NCBI RefSeq assembly: GCF_900491745.1
Contig: NZ_UETR01000057.1
Span: forward strand, 1 to 18,459
Length of the DNA: 18,459 nt
Source of the DNA: Amarolinea aalborgensis
GTDB taxonomy: Bacteria; Chloroflexota; Anaerolineae; SSC4; Amarolineaceae
Direction: 5' to 3'
Part shown: piece after piece, positions 1 through 8,881 of the stretch
Layout: every line of letters starts with the position of its first letter
How positions within the stretch are numbered: the first letter of the stretch is position 1
Position numbers and translations under genes: made by a program
The notes under the pieces: generated by a model
What the model was told of the DNA's origin: nothing
Databases searched by the model: none
The model's input: only the letters and a program-made list of their open reading frames with translations

Positions 1-50
1 GAATTTGAAATGCACCCGTCGGGCGACGCTGTGTGGCGCGCATTGGGTTT

Positions 51-90
51 CTGACCACAGAGATCACAAAGCGCGCAGAGAAATCTCTTT
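51..90. repeat. Fragment of a dispersed CCACAGAGATCACAAAG-type repeat
   Basis: The segment TGACCACAGAGATCACAAAG closely matches TGACCATAGAGATCACAAAG at about 9810-9829. It is therefore one end of a dispersed non-coding element. The second copy has an inverted partner nearby (see 9808-9915), but no partner is visible here. It lies just upstream of the promoter-like -10 box of the first gene. Confidence 0.45.
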
Positions 91-119
91 TTTCTTGTGA
101 GCGCCTCATGGGGTATAAT
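91..119 (+). promoter_or_regulatory. Possible promoter of the 161-964 gene
   Basis: A perfect TATAAT lies at 114-119. Upstream at a 17-nt spacing is only TTTCTT (91-96), a poor -35 box, so the call rests mainly on the -10. A start point near 126 would leave a leader of about 35 nt before GTG 161. The purine-rich AAGGGGGG at 132-139 is too far from either candidate start to be an ordinary ribosome binding site. Confidence 0.4.
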
Positions 120-160
120 GACAGGGTGAAGAAGGGGGGCAAGCCGCGCACGATCCCCCT

Positions 161-964
161 GTGGAGCACAACAGCATGGGCACGATAGGGCACGAAACAG
201 ATTCAGCCGCTCTGCAGCGGGTACTGCAGCAGGTGGCGCACTTCTACGAAGCAGAGGTTGATTGGGAAACCCATATCGAACGTCGCTTTGTCGAAGGGTT
301 TTTACAGGCGCTGGCAGATCAAGGCGCGGACGCGGAAACCTATGAGGCAGCCTGGGAAACCATCCGTTTCCTGGTGTGGTACCTCGACCACCTGGGGCCA
401 GAAATCAGCAGCCTGGAAACGCTGCGCGCGTATCATTTCAGCGAGTTGGTCACTGATTTTACCGACCGCAAAGTGCTGGGACGCATCGGCATGACCGAAC
501 GGTTGGCCATGGCGACCACGGTGCGCGATTTTTTCGCCTATCTGACCACCGCCGGCGGGCTGAGTCAGGCGCAGGGCGCCATGCTGGCGCAGGCCTATCA
601 GACGATGAGCGTGACGCCGGGCCAGATTACGCGCATCGAGCGGCCTGAGCCTCTCGGCGGCGAAACCTTTTCCGCGACGGTCAACCGCGGCCAGGAGATT
701 ATCTACACCTACAACGACTACTGGCTCACCCTGGTTTGTCTGCGTGACTTCGGCGGGCACTGGGATGCCATGAAGGCCGCCGTCCATGCGCTGCCCGACG
801 CGGCCGCCAAGCTGCGCCTGATGGAGCGCCTGCTCAGCCTGGAGCAGCAACGCGTGGAAGGGCTGCGCAATTTGCTCGGCCTGCGGCAGCCTGCGCCGGC
901 TGAGCTTCAGCGCGCACGGCGTTTCTTCCGCACCGGTCACGTCAACCTGGCGCGCGCCTGGTAG
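161..964 (+). CDS. Conserved-looking hypothetical protein, mostly helical
   Basis: This reads as a 267-residue cytoplasmic protein with no signal peptide or membrane segment. I do not recognise a family. The sequence looks almost entirely alpha-helical. The stretch from about residue 66 to 150 (FLVWYLDHLGP, then FTDRKV, then VRDFFAYLTTAGGLSQ) faintly recalls the helical core-binding region of tyrosine recombinases, but no catalytic domain follows, so I do not assign that role. The C-terminal third has Leu/Arg-rich helices ending in RRFFRTGHVNLARAW. GTG at 161 is the first possible start after an in-frame TGA at 119-121; ATG at 176 is the alternative, and neither has a well-spaced ribosome binding site. 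The gene converges on plsY with about 130 bp between them. Codon use is high-GC like its neighbours, which supports real coding. Function is unknown. Confidence 0.7.
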   Translation: MEHNSMGTIGHETDSAALQRVLQQVAHFYEAEVDWETHIERRFVEGFLQALADQGADAETYEAAWETIRFLVWYLDHLGPEISSLETLRAYHFSELVTDFTDRKVLGRIGMTERLAMATTVRDFFAYLTTAGGLSQAQGAMLAQAYQTMSVTPGQITRIERPEPLGGETFSATVNRGQEIIYTYNDYWLTLVCLRDFGGHWDAMKAAVHALPDAAAKLRLMERLLSLEQQRVEGLRNLLGLRQPAPAELQRARRFFRTGHVNLARAW

Positions 965-1096
965 CTTCGTCGCCGCCAGCCAATGTCCTCAGCGCCGCCG
1001 CGCCATCGTAGGTTCCGCTCGCGCGCGGCTGCCCATGCCAGCGTTTCTGCACCAAGCCATGTTCACGCCACAGTCCGGGCGCGGCCCCGGGACCAA

Positions 1097-1711
1097 TTAC
1101 CAGCGCGTCACCCGACGTTCTGTTCCGGCCAGCAGGCGCTGGATGTTGGGGCGCAGCGCCCACACGCAGGCCAGCGAGGTGAGAAAGCCGTAGACCAGGT
1201 GCTCCCAATGGGCCACGGCGGGAAAGGCGAGCAGAATGACGGTCAGCGCAGCCAGCCCACCGACCGACGCGGTCAGGGTGGCGACGGACGCGTAACGCGA
1301 AAGGTAGAAAACGATGGCCGCGATCACCACCATGGGCACGCCCACATACGCATTGAGCGCAATCAGCCCCGCGGCCGTAGACATGCCGCCGGCGCCGCCG
1401 CGAAACTTGAGGAAAACCGACCAGTTGTGGCCGATGATCGCGGCCGCGCCGGCCAGCGCCGCGCCCAGTTCACCCGTCAACAGGATGTGGCGCGCAAGCG
1501 CAATCGCCGCCGCCGCCTTCAGCGCATCGCCCAGCACCGTCAACGCGGCCGGGCCAAAGCCCAGCGCGCGCAGCACGTTGGTGCCGCCCGTGCGGCCGCT
1601 GCCGTGCTGCAAAATGTTGACCCCGTGCGCGCGTCCAATCAGATAGCCGATCGGTATGGAACCGATCAGGTATGCGATCGCCACGGCAAAAACCACTTTG
1701 TGCCACTCCAT
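1097..1711 (-). CDS. plsY: Glycerol-3-phosphate acyltransferase PlsY homologue (divergent)
   Basis: PlsY is an integral membrane enzyme that moves the acyl group of acyl-phosphate to glycerol-3-phosphate, giving lysophosphatidate, the first step of phospholipid synthesis in most bacteria. The 204-residue length and multi-helix profile fit. Family landmarks are LIGSIPIGYLIGR (15-27), GSGRTGGTNVLR (37-48), GDALKA (61-66), GHNWSVFLKFRGGAGG (94-109) and the C-terminal LRPNIQRLLAGTE (186-198). Three usually conserved positions differ: Asn of GSGNxGxTN is Arg40, Lys of GGKG is Ala107, and His of the HRxNI motif is Leu186. The protein could therefore be a paralogue with altered activity rather than the housekeeping enzyme. 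The start is ATG at 1711, with GGAGG (1722-1726 on the complement) 10 nt upstream. It is divergent from the 2100-6419 gene; I found no convincing promoter or terminator for it. Confidence 0.88.
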   Translation of the reverse strand: MEWHKVVFAVAIAYLIGSIPIGYLIGRAHGVNILQHGSGRTGGTNVLRALGFGPAALTVLGDALKAAAAIALARHILLTGELGAALAGAAAIIGHNWSVFLKFRGGAGGMSTAAGLIALNAYVGVPMVVIAAIVFYLSRYASVATLTASVGGLAALTVILLAFPAVAHWEHLVYGFLTSLACVWALRPNIQRLLAGTERRVTRW

Positions 1712-1892
1712 CGTTGCTGTGCCTCCAACCTCATTGTCTTGCGCTGGCTCGGACCCGAGGGGCCGTCAGCAAGAGAAAGAACACAACCACCCCCGCTTGG
1801 ATACGACGAGTTTACGGCGCGCGTGGCCAGGGCGAGGCTCAACGTCAAGGGTCGCCTCTCTATTTGGATTGGGTATCTAGATTACGTTTGAT

Positions 1893-1921
1893 TTGACAAG
1901 AGCGCCGCTTGACGGTACAAT
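1893..1921 (+). promoter_or_regulatory. Sigma-70-type promoter of the PPC/P-domain protein gene
   Basis: TTGACA at 1893-1898 and TACAAT at 1916-1921 are separated by exactly 17 nt, close to consensus. A start near 1928 would give a leader of about 172 nt before ATG 2100. The long open frame that begins at TTG 1893 overlaps this -35 box, which argues against translation starting there. Confidence 0.8.
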
Positions 1922-2086
1922 CGCCCGCACGTTCGTTTACTCCACCGGCCCCCACTCTGTCTGTGTTGAATCAACTGTTGAGGACGACGTCAAACGCAAA
2001 CCCAGCGTCCCACCGCGTGCAGTCGTGGCTTGCTTTGGCGTCCGTTCCCTGGGTTGGTTCATCACCTGTTCCGCTGCTCGTTTCGC

Positions 2087-2102
2087 AAGGAGGTTACTCA
2101 TG
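2087..2102 (+). promoter_or_regulatory. Ribosome binding site that fixes the start at 2100
   Basis: AAGGAGG (2087-2093) lies 6 nt before ATG 2100, which begins a clear signal peptide. This decides the start over the frame extension back to 1893, which runs through the promoter and leader. Confidence 0.88.
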
Positions 2103-5100
2103 GTTCGATCGTCCCTATTGCGTCTGTTACTCGTAGCGAGCCTGGTTCTGCTGATGATTGCCTCCAGCAGCCTGGCCCTCGCCCAACCTGTTGGCCAACC
2201 AAGCGGCCAACCCGTCACCCACGCGGCCGCCGCGCCCGCTTTCGACGCGGCCAACCCACCCCAAATTGTCGAGCTGATCCCATCTGACGAGGTAAAGGGC
2301 CAAGATGCGCCAGGCGGCGTTCCTTCCGCGCCTATCCCAAATGCGCCCTACGGCATGGCCATGTTCAGCGAGACCGAGACTAACAACACTGCGGCCACGG
2401 CCAACGCCCTGCCCAGCACGTCGCTGGTCGCCGTCGGCAACATCTTCCCCGGCGCCGACGTGGACTACTTCTCTTTCACCGGCAACGCCGGCGACCGGGT
2501 CTACGCGGCTCTCATGACCAGTTTCTCGGCCAACGCCAGCAGCGACAGCCAGCTGCGCCTGATTGCCAGCGATGGCACGACCGAGATCGAGTTCGACGAC
2601 GATGACGGCAGCTTCGGCACCCTGTCATCGAGCATCGCCGGCGCGACGTTGCCTTCGGCCGGCACCTACTACCTGCGCGTCAACCACTTCACCGCGGCCA
2701 CCGGTCAACTGCGACCGTACTATCTCTACCTGCGGGTACAGAGCGGCTCGCCCACGCCTGAGACCGAGTCCAACGACACGCCCGCCACCGCCAATGCACT
2801 CCCTGCGAACGGTTGGGTCAGCGGGACGCGCAACCCGGCCGCGGCCACCGAGCAGGACTGGTTCAGCTTTACCGCCAACGCCGGCGACACCGTGTACCTG
2901 GGCCTGGACCTGGACCCAGAGCGAGACGCAGTCCAGTGGGACGGACGTCTCGGCATTGCCCTGTTTGGCGACGCCGGCAACCAGATCCTGGTCGTGAACG
3001 ACACCAGCGCCGGCAGCGCGACCAACCCGCTCTCCGAAGCTTTGTTCATGACGGTCAAGACGGCAGGCACGTATTACGCCTTCGTGGACTCGGCCAGCGC
3101 CGCGGTGGGCGGGCCGACGGCTACCTACAACCTGAGCGTGACGATCTACCCGGCCGTCACTGAGGGCGTCAACTGCACGACGTACACCAGCACGGATCCG
3201 CCGCTGCCCATCGGGCCGGCGGCCGGCGCGTTGACCAGCTCCACCATCACCGTGCCCGGCAATCCGCGCATCGCCGACCTGGATGTCTCGATCCAGCTCA
3301 ATCACGCGCTGATGGCGGACATCGACGCGCATCTGCGTTCCCCGGCTGGCAACGACAACGGCATTTTCACCGACATCGGCGCCACCGCTGTGGGCGGCCA
3401 GACCCAGATGGATATCACCTGGGACGATGAAGCCGCCATCCCGCCCGCTTATACCGTGGTCAAGGGCATGATCCTCAAACCAGAGCTGGCCTATCGCCTG
3501 AGCTGGTTCGACGGCGAGAACGCCGGCGGCGTGTGGACCCTTGACCTGCGCGACGATGCCAACGCTGCCAGCGGCGGCACCCTGACCGGTTGGAGCATCA
3601 CGGTCTGCGAGCCGGTGCCGCCGCCGGTTTGCCCGGCCGGCTATCAGCAGGTCACGGTGTACAGCAGCGACTTCGAGGCCGACGACGGCGGCTTCACCCA
3701 TTCCGGCGTCCAGGACGAATGGCAGCGCGGCTTGCCGACGTTCGCGCCCATCACCTCCTGCAACAGCGGCAGCAACTGCTGGAAGACCGACCTGGCCAAC
3801 ACCTACAACGCCAGCAGCAATCAGGACCTGCTGTCGCCGGCCATCAACCTGGCCGGCCTCAGCGGCCCGGTCATCCTGCATTGGGCGCAGAAGTACCAGA
3901 TAGAAAACGCCACCTTCGACGGCGCTTACGTCCAGGTGCAGCAGGTCGGCGGCGCCAACCCGACCCGGCTGTGGACGTGGCTGGATGCCACCATGACCGA
4001 CACCGTCGGCAACCCTGCCACGACGCTCAACGCAAGCGCCGGCTGGGGCGAGCGCTCGGTGGATATCAGCAGCTACGCCGGTCAAAACATCGAGGCCCTC
4101 TTCCACCTCGACAGTGACTCGACGGTCAACTTTGCGGGCCTGGCCATTGATGACGTGAGCGTCACGGCGTGCCAGCAGCTGCCCACGGCCACGCCGACGG
4201 ATACCCCGACCAACACGCCGGTTCCGCCCACGGCCACGCCAACCGACACCCCGACCAACACCCCGGTGCCGCCGACGGCCACGCCGACGGACACCCCGAC
4301 CAACACGCCGGTTCCGCCGACGGCCACGCCGACCAACACCCCGACCAATACGCCGGTCCCGCCCACGGCGACACCAACGGCCACCAATACGCCAGTCGCC
4401 GGCGCTTGCGGATCGGTCACGATCAACCCGAACACTGCGATTCCGGACAACAACGCGGCTGGCATCTGCTTCCCCATCGTGGTCACCGATGTGGGCACCA
4501 TCACCAACATCACCGTCTCCACCGCGGTCACGCACACCTGGATTGGCGACCTGGTCTTCCGGTTGGTGGCCCCGGGCGGCTCGCCGTTCCTGGCGATGCT
4601 CAATCGCCCAGGCGGCACCGGCACGGGCGTGGGTGATTCGTCCAACATGTCCGCGCTGTTCCCGCTGCTCTTCACCGACGCCAGCGGCGATCCCGCCGAA
4701 AGCATGGGCAACACCCTCGGCACGAACGGGGTGGTCTGCCAGGACGACGGCCGCTGCTCCTACAGCCCCAGCCCCGACGGCTTCTCCGGCTCGTTGGCCA
4801 ACTTCGCCGGCTTCGCTGGCCTGGCCAGCAACGGCACCTGGCAGTTCTGCGCGTCGGACAACGCCGCCCTGGACACCGGCACCGTCGCTTCGGTCACCCT
4901 CAACCTGACCTGCGGCGCGCCGCCCACGGCGACCCCGACCAACACGCCGGTTCCGCCCACCGCCACGCCGACCGACACGCCGGTTCCGCCCACCGCCACG
5001 CCAACGGACACCCCCGTGCCGCCCACGGCCACCCCGACCCCAACGGCGACGCCGGTGGCCCCACCCAACATTGACGTCAGCCCGCTGAGCCTCTCCGCGA

Positions 5101-6419
5101 TGCAGGCGCCTAACACCACGACGCAGCAGACGCTGACCATCTCCAACACCGGCGGCGCGCTGCTCAACTGGACCATCGCCGAAGAACCGGCGTCGGTCAA
5201 CCAGGGGGCAGCCCTCAAGCCGCAGGCGGCGACCAGCGCGCGGCGTGCGCCGGCGGCTGGCGACACCAGCAGCCGCAGCGGGTCCACCGACGCCACGGCC
5301 CCGATCGTGTACGACTCGCCGGCCAGCTTCAGCGAAGGCTTCACCGACATCACCCTGCTGCCGGGGATGGGCTGGTTCCTGCAGAACAACTCACAGCCCA
5401 TTGGCCTCACTGGCTGGTTCCAGGGCAACACCACCGTGTTCAGCGCCCAGGCCGGTGCGGCTACCTCCTACATCGGCGCCAACTTCAATAACGGCGCGGG
5501 TCTGGCCACCATCAGCAACTGGCTGCTGACGCCGGTGTTGAGCCTGAGCAATGGCGACACCTTCTCCTTCTGGACGCGGACCGTCGACATCCCGGCGTTC
5601 CCGGATCGGCTGCAGCTGCGGTTGAGCACGGCTGGCGCCAGCACCAACGTGGGTACGTTGGCGACTGAGGTGGGCGACTTCACGACGCTGCTGCTGGATA
5701 TCAACCCAACCCTGACGGTTACCGGCTACCCCAGCACGTGGACGCAGTACACGGTGACGCTGAGCGGTTTGTCGGGGAGTCCAACCGGGCGCTTCGCCTT
5801 CCGCTACTTCGTGACCAACGGTGGGCCGAGCGGCGCCAACTCGGACTACATCGGCATTGACACCGTCGAATACGTCAGCGCGGCGCCGACGGCCACCCCG
5901 ACGAACACGCCCGTGCCGCCCACGGCGACGCCGACGAACACCCCAGTCCCGCCCACGGCCACCCCAACGGCGACGAACACGCCGGTTCCGCCCACCGCCA
6001 CCCCGACCGCCACGCCCGGCCCCTGCCAGGCGCCGTCGGACGTGCCGTGGCTGAGCCTCAGCTTGTACGCTGGCGCGACGGCTGGCGGCGGCAGCACCCC
6101 AGTGACGGTCACCTTCGACTCGACCGGTCTGGCGGTTGGCACCTACAACGCCCGCCTGTGCATTGACAGCAACGATCCAGACGCTGGTCCTGGCAACGGC
6201 ACCACGCGCGTGATCGTGCCGGTGACATTGCTGGTGGTGCAGCCGACGGCCACGCCGACGCCGACGCCCACCCCGGGTTCGCCGACTGGCGTGCAGTTGA
6301 GCGGCCTGGACAGCGGTTCCGCCGCCCCGGCGCCCCTCAACGCCTGGCTGTTCGTGGCCCTGGCCCTGGCAACGCTGACCGGCGCCGCAGCTCTCCTGCG
6401 CCGCCGCAGCATGCGCTAA
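2100..6419 (+). CDS. Secreted multidomain protein: two PPC domains, P-domains, BACON-like and choice-of-anchor J
   Basis: A 1439-residue exported, probably cell-surface protein. The signal peptide (about 1-28, cleavage after ALA) is followed by two PPC-type domains (about 90-217 and 221-352, each opening ETE(T/S)N) and a proprotein-convertase P-like domain (356-506, ending in a GVWTLDLRDD-type motif). Next come an MAM/immune-inhibitor-A-like jelly-roll region (511-694), a Thr/Pro linker (696-767), a second P-like domain (769-940) and another linker. The first half of a BACON-like domain (about 989-1031), a choice-of-anchor J domain (1070-1260) and a linker precede the second BACON half (1309-1381). 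The C-terminal tag is VQLSGLDSGS, a hydrophobic helix and RRR. PPC and P domains usually accompany secreted proteases, but no protease domain is visible. A binding or structural role is likely; the ligand is unknown. From about residue 698 on it nearly duplicates the 10181-17155 product. Confidence 0.9.
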   Translation: MVRSSLLRLLLVASLVLLMIASSSLALAQPVGQPSGQPVTHAAAAPAFDAANPPQIVELIPSDEVKGQDAPGGVPSAPIPNAPYGMAMFSETETNNTAATANALPSTSLVAVGNIFPGADVDYFSFTGNAGDRVYAALMTSFSANASSDSQLRLIASDGTTEIEFDDDDGSFGTLSSSIAGATLPSAGTYYLRVNHFTAATGQLRPYYLYLRVQSGSPTPETESNDTPATANALPANGWVSGTRNPAAATEQDWFSFTANAGDTVYLGLDLDPERDAVQWDGRLGIALFGDAGNQILVVNDTSAGSATNPLSEALFMTVKTAGTYYAFVDSASAAVGGPTATYNLSVTIYPAVTEGVNCTTYTSTDPPLPIGPAAGALTSSTITVPGNPRIADLDVSIQLNHALMADIDAHLRSPAGNDNGIFTDIGATAVGGQTQMDITWDDEAAIPPAYTVVKGMILKPELAYRLSWFDGENAGGVWTLDLRDDANAASGGTLTGWSITVCEPVPPPVCPAGYQQVTVYSSDFEADDGGFTHSGVQDEWQRGLPTFAPITSCNSGSNCWKTDLANTYNASSNQDLLSPAINLAGLSGPVILHWAQKYQIENATFDGAYVQVQQVGGANPTRLWTWLDATMTDTVGNPATTLNASAGWGERSVDISSYAGQNIEALFHLDSDSTVNFAGLAIDDVSVTACQQLPTATPTDTPTNTPVPPTATPTDTPTNTPVPPTATPTDTPTNTPVPPTATPTNTPTNTPVPPTATPTATNTPVAGACGSVTINPNTAIPDNNAAGICFPIVVTDVGTITNITVSTAVTHTWIGDLVFRLVAPGGSPFLAMLNRPGGTGTGVGDSSNMSALFPLLFTDASGDPAESMGNTLGTNGVVCQDDGRCSYSPSPDGFSGSLANFAGFAGLASNGTWQFCASDNAALDTGTVASVTLNLTCGAPPTATPTNTPVPPTATPTDTPVPPTATPTDTPVPPTATPTPTATPVAPPNIDVSPLSLSAMQAPNTTTQQTLTISNTGGALLNWTIAEEPASVNQGAALKPQAATSARRAPAAGDTSSRSGSTDATAPIVYDSPASFSEGFTDITLLPGMGWFLQNNSQPIGLTGWFQGNTTVFSAQAGAATSYIGANFNNGAGLATISNWLLTPVLSLSNGDTFSFWTRTVDIPAFPDRLQLRLSTAGASTNVGTLATEVGDFTTLLLDINPTLTVTGYPSTWTQYTVTLSGLSGSPTGRFAFRYFVTNGGPSGANSDYIGIDTVEYVSAAPTATPTNTPVPPTATPTNTPVPPTATPTATNTPVPPTATPTATPGPCQAPSDVPWLSLSLYAGATAGGGSTPVTVTFDSTGLAVGTYNARLCIDSNDPDAGPGNGTTRVIVPVTLLVVQPTATPTPTPTPGSPTGVQLSGLDSGSAAPAPLNAWLFVALALATLTGAAALLRRRSMR

Positions 6420-6454
6420 ACCGTTCGCGGCCCCCGCCGCCGCTTAGAAGTAAA

Positions 6455-6494
6455 GAACGAGATAGACCGTCATGGTCTATCTCGTTCCTTTTTC
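6455..6494 (+). terminator. Intrinsic terminator, copy 1
   Basis: A perfect 14-bp stem (GAACGAGATAGACC, 6455-6468, pairing with 6474-6487) with loop GTCAT is followed by CTTTTTC. It sits 35 nt after the stop at 6419. The identical hairpin follows the two other exported-protein genes. Confidence 0.93.
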
Positions 6495-6507
6495 TGTGCA
6501 AGAAGCC

Positions 6508-6597
6508 CCCTCGCAGGGCTACGGCCAGACAGCAGGCTCAGAGTCACGCAGCGCCCTCACAGGCTGACATGCCGATGTCCACGATCCCCTGCGAGGG
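6508..6597 (+). repeat. Type B inverted-ended repeat, copy 1 (90 bp)
   Basis: The unit begins with CCCTCGCAGGG (6508-6518) and ends with its reverse complement CCCTGCGAGGG (6587-6597). Each end is itself a short palindrome (CCCT-CGC-AGGG). The same 90-bp unit occurs at 8882, 17245 and 17561. A 21-nt junction (6598-6618), identical at three places in the window, links it to the following type A unit. Confidence 0.85.
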
Positions 6598-6618
6598 TTG
6601 GTCGTGCCGAGAAGCCAA

Positions 6619-6709
6619 CCTTGCGAAGGCTCACCGCACACGAATCCACTGGCGCAGCGGGCGATCTCGGCCCGTCCGCTGCGCTCCGGTGCAGCCAGCC
6701 TTCGCAAGG
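6619..6709 (+). repeat. Type A inverted-ended repeat, single copy (91 bp)
   Basis: The left end CCTTGCGAAGGCT (6619-6631) is the reverse complement of the right end AGCCTTCGCAAGG (6697-6709). Inside, GCGCAGCGG pairs with CCGCTGCGC, giving nested palindromes. It belongs to the same family as the array at 8989-9745. The remaining 68 bp before the promoter at 6778 hold nothing recognisable. Confidence 0.87.
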
Positions 6710-6777
6710 GGACAGCGTCGCGGCCGAGCGTGTTAGTAATCAATCTTACCGATTGAGGCAGACGAAAAACCGGATAT

Positions 6778-6806
6778 TTGACAAACTGCGCCTTCGATGG
6801 TAATAT
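6778..6806 (+). promoter_or_regulatory. Sigma-70-type promoter of the CHRD/DUF11 protein gene
   Basis: TTGACA (6778-6783) and TAATAT (6801-6806) are 17 nt apart. The predicted start near 6813 gives a leader of about 189 nt before ATG 7002. Local base composition is AT-richer than the flanks, as expected for a promoter. Confidence 0.82.
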
Positions 6807-6946
6807 CGCTTCACTGTTAGCGACAAACCATCAGCTTCGTAGCACCTCTCAACACAGAAATAGGTTTCGTTCGCAGTTCCGTCAACCAGGGCCAGATTCC
6901 CGTCAGCCGCCTGCTAAACGTTGAGATCCCCATGGGACCTCGTTTG

Positions 6947-6990
6947 CGGGGCTGCACGGTTCAGTTCTAGCCCCGTTTTCTCAAGGAGGA
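6947..6990 (+). promoter_or_regulatory. Leader hairpin with U-run next to the ribosome binding site
   Basis: CGGGGCT (6947-6953) pairs with AGCCCCG (6969-6975) across a 15-nt loop, followed by TTTT (6976-6979), then AAGGAGGA (6983-6990), 11 nt before ATG 7002. The hairpin could act as an attenuator or an mRNA stabiliser. No riboswitch class is recognised. The Shine-Dalgarno selects ATG 7002 over frame extension to 6921. Confidence 0.5.
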
Positions 6991-7001
6991 AGAGCATACT
7001 T

Positions 7002-8792
<1,791 letters not shown>

Positions 8793-8828
8793 ACCGATCG
8801 CGGCCTCCCGCCGCCCCTTCGTAGTAAA

Positions 8829-8868
8829 GAACGAGATAGACCGTCATGGTCTATCTCGTTCCTTTTTC
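8829..8868 (+). terminator. Intrinsic terminator, copy 2
   Basis: The same 14-bp perfect stem and GTCAT loop as at 6455 (8829-8842 pairing with 8848-8861) is followed by CTTTTTC. It lies 36 nt after the stop codon of the CHRD protein. Confidence 0.93.
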
Positions 8869-8881
8869 TGCGCAAGAAGCC

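Larger units (their letters stand above)
4191..6597 (+). repeat. Large direct duplication, copy 1
   Basis: From the first Thr/Pro linker through the stop codon, terminator and type B repeat, this segment is nearly identical to 14747-17334. Outside the linkers I count about 23 amino-acid substitutions by eye. The copies differ mainly in the number of PTNTPVPPTAT linker units, which makes copy 2 about 180 bp longer. This indicates a fairly recent duplication or continuing gene conversion. Confidence 0.9.

Noticed and set aside
983..1891. A 302-codon plus-strand open frame across plsY
   Set aside because: It is antisense to the clearly recognisable PlsY, with low-complexity His/Arg/Gln-rich content and no ribosome site.
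1893..2099. N-terminal extension of the 2100 gene back to TTG 1893
   Set aside because: TTG 1893 lies in the -35 box of a near-consensus promoter. ATG 2100 has a strong ribosome site and starts a signal peptide.
2625..4535. A 636-codon open frame on the minus strand opposite the PPC/P-domain gene
   Set aside because: It is a shadow of high-GC codon use in the true gene. The product is Arg/Gly-rich without domains, while the plus strand encodes clear domains and a signal peptide.
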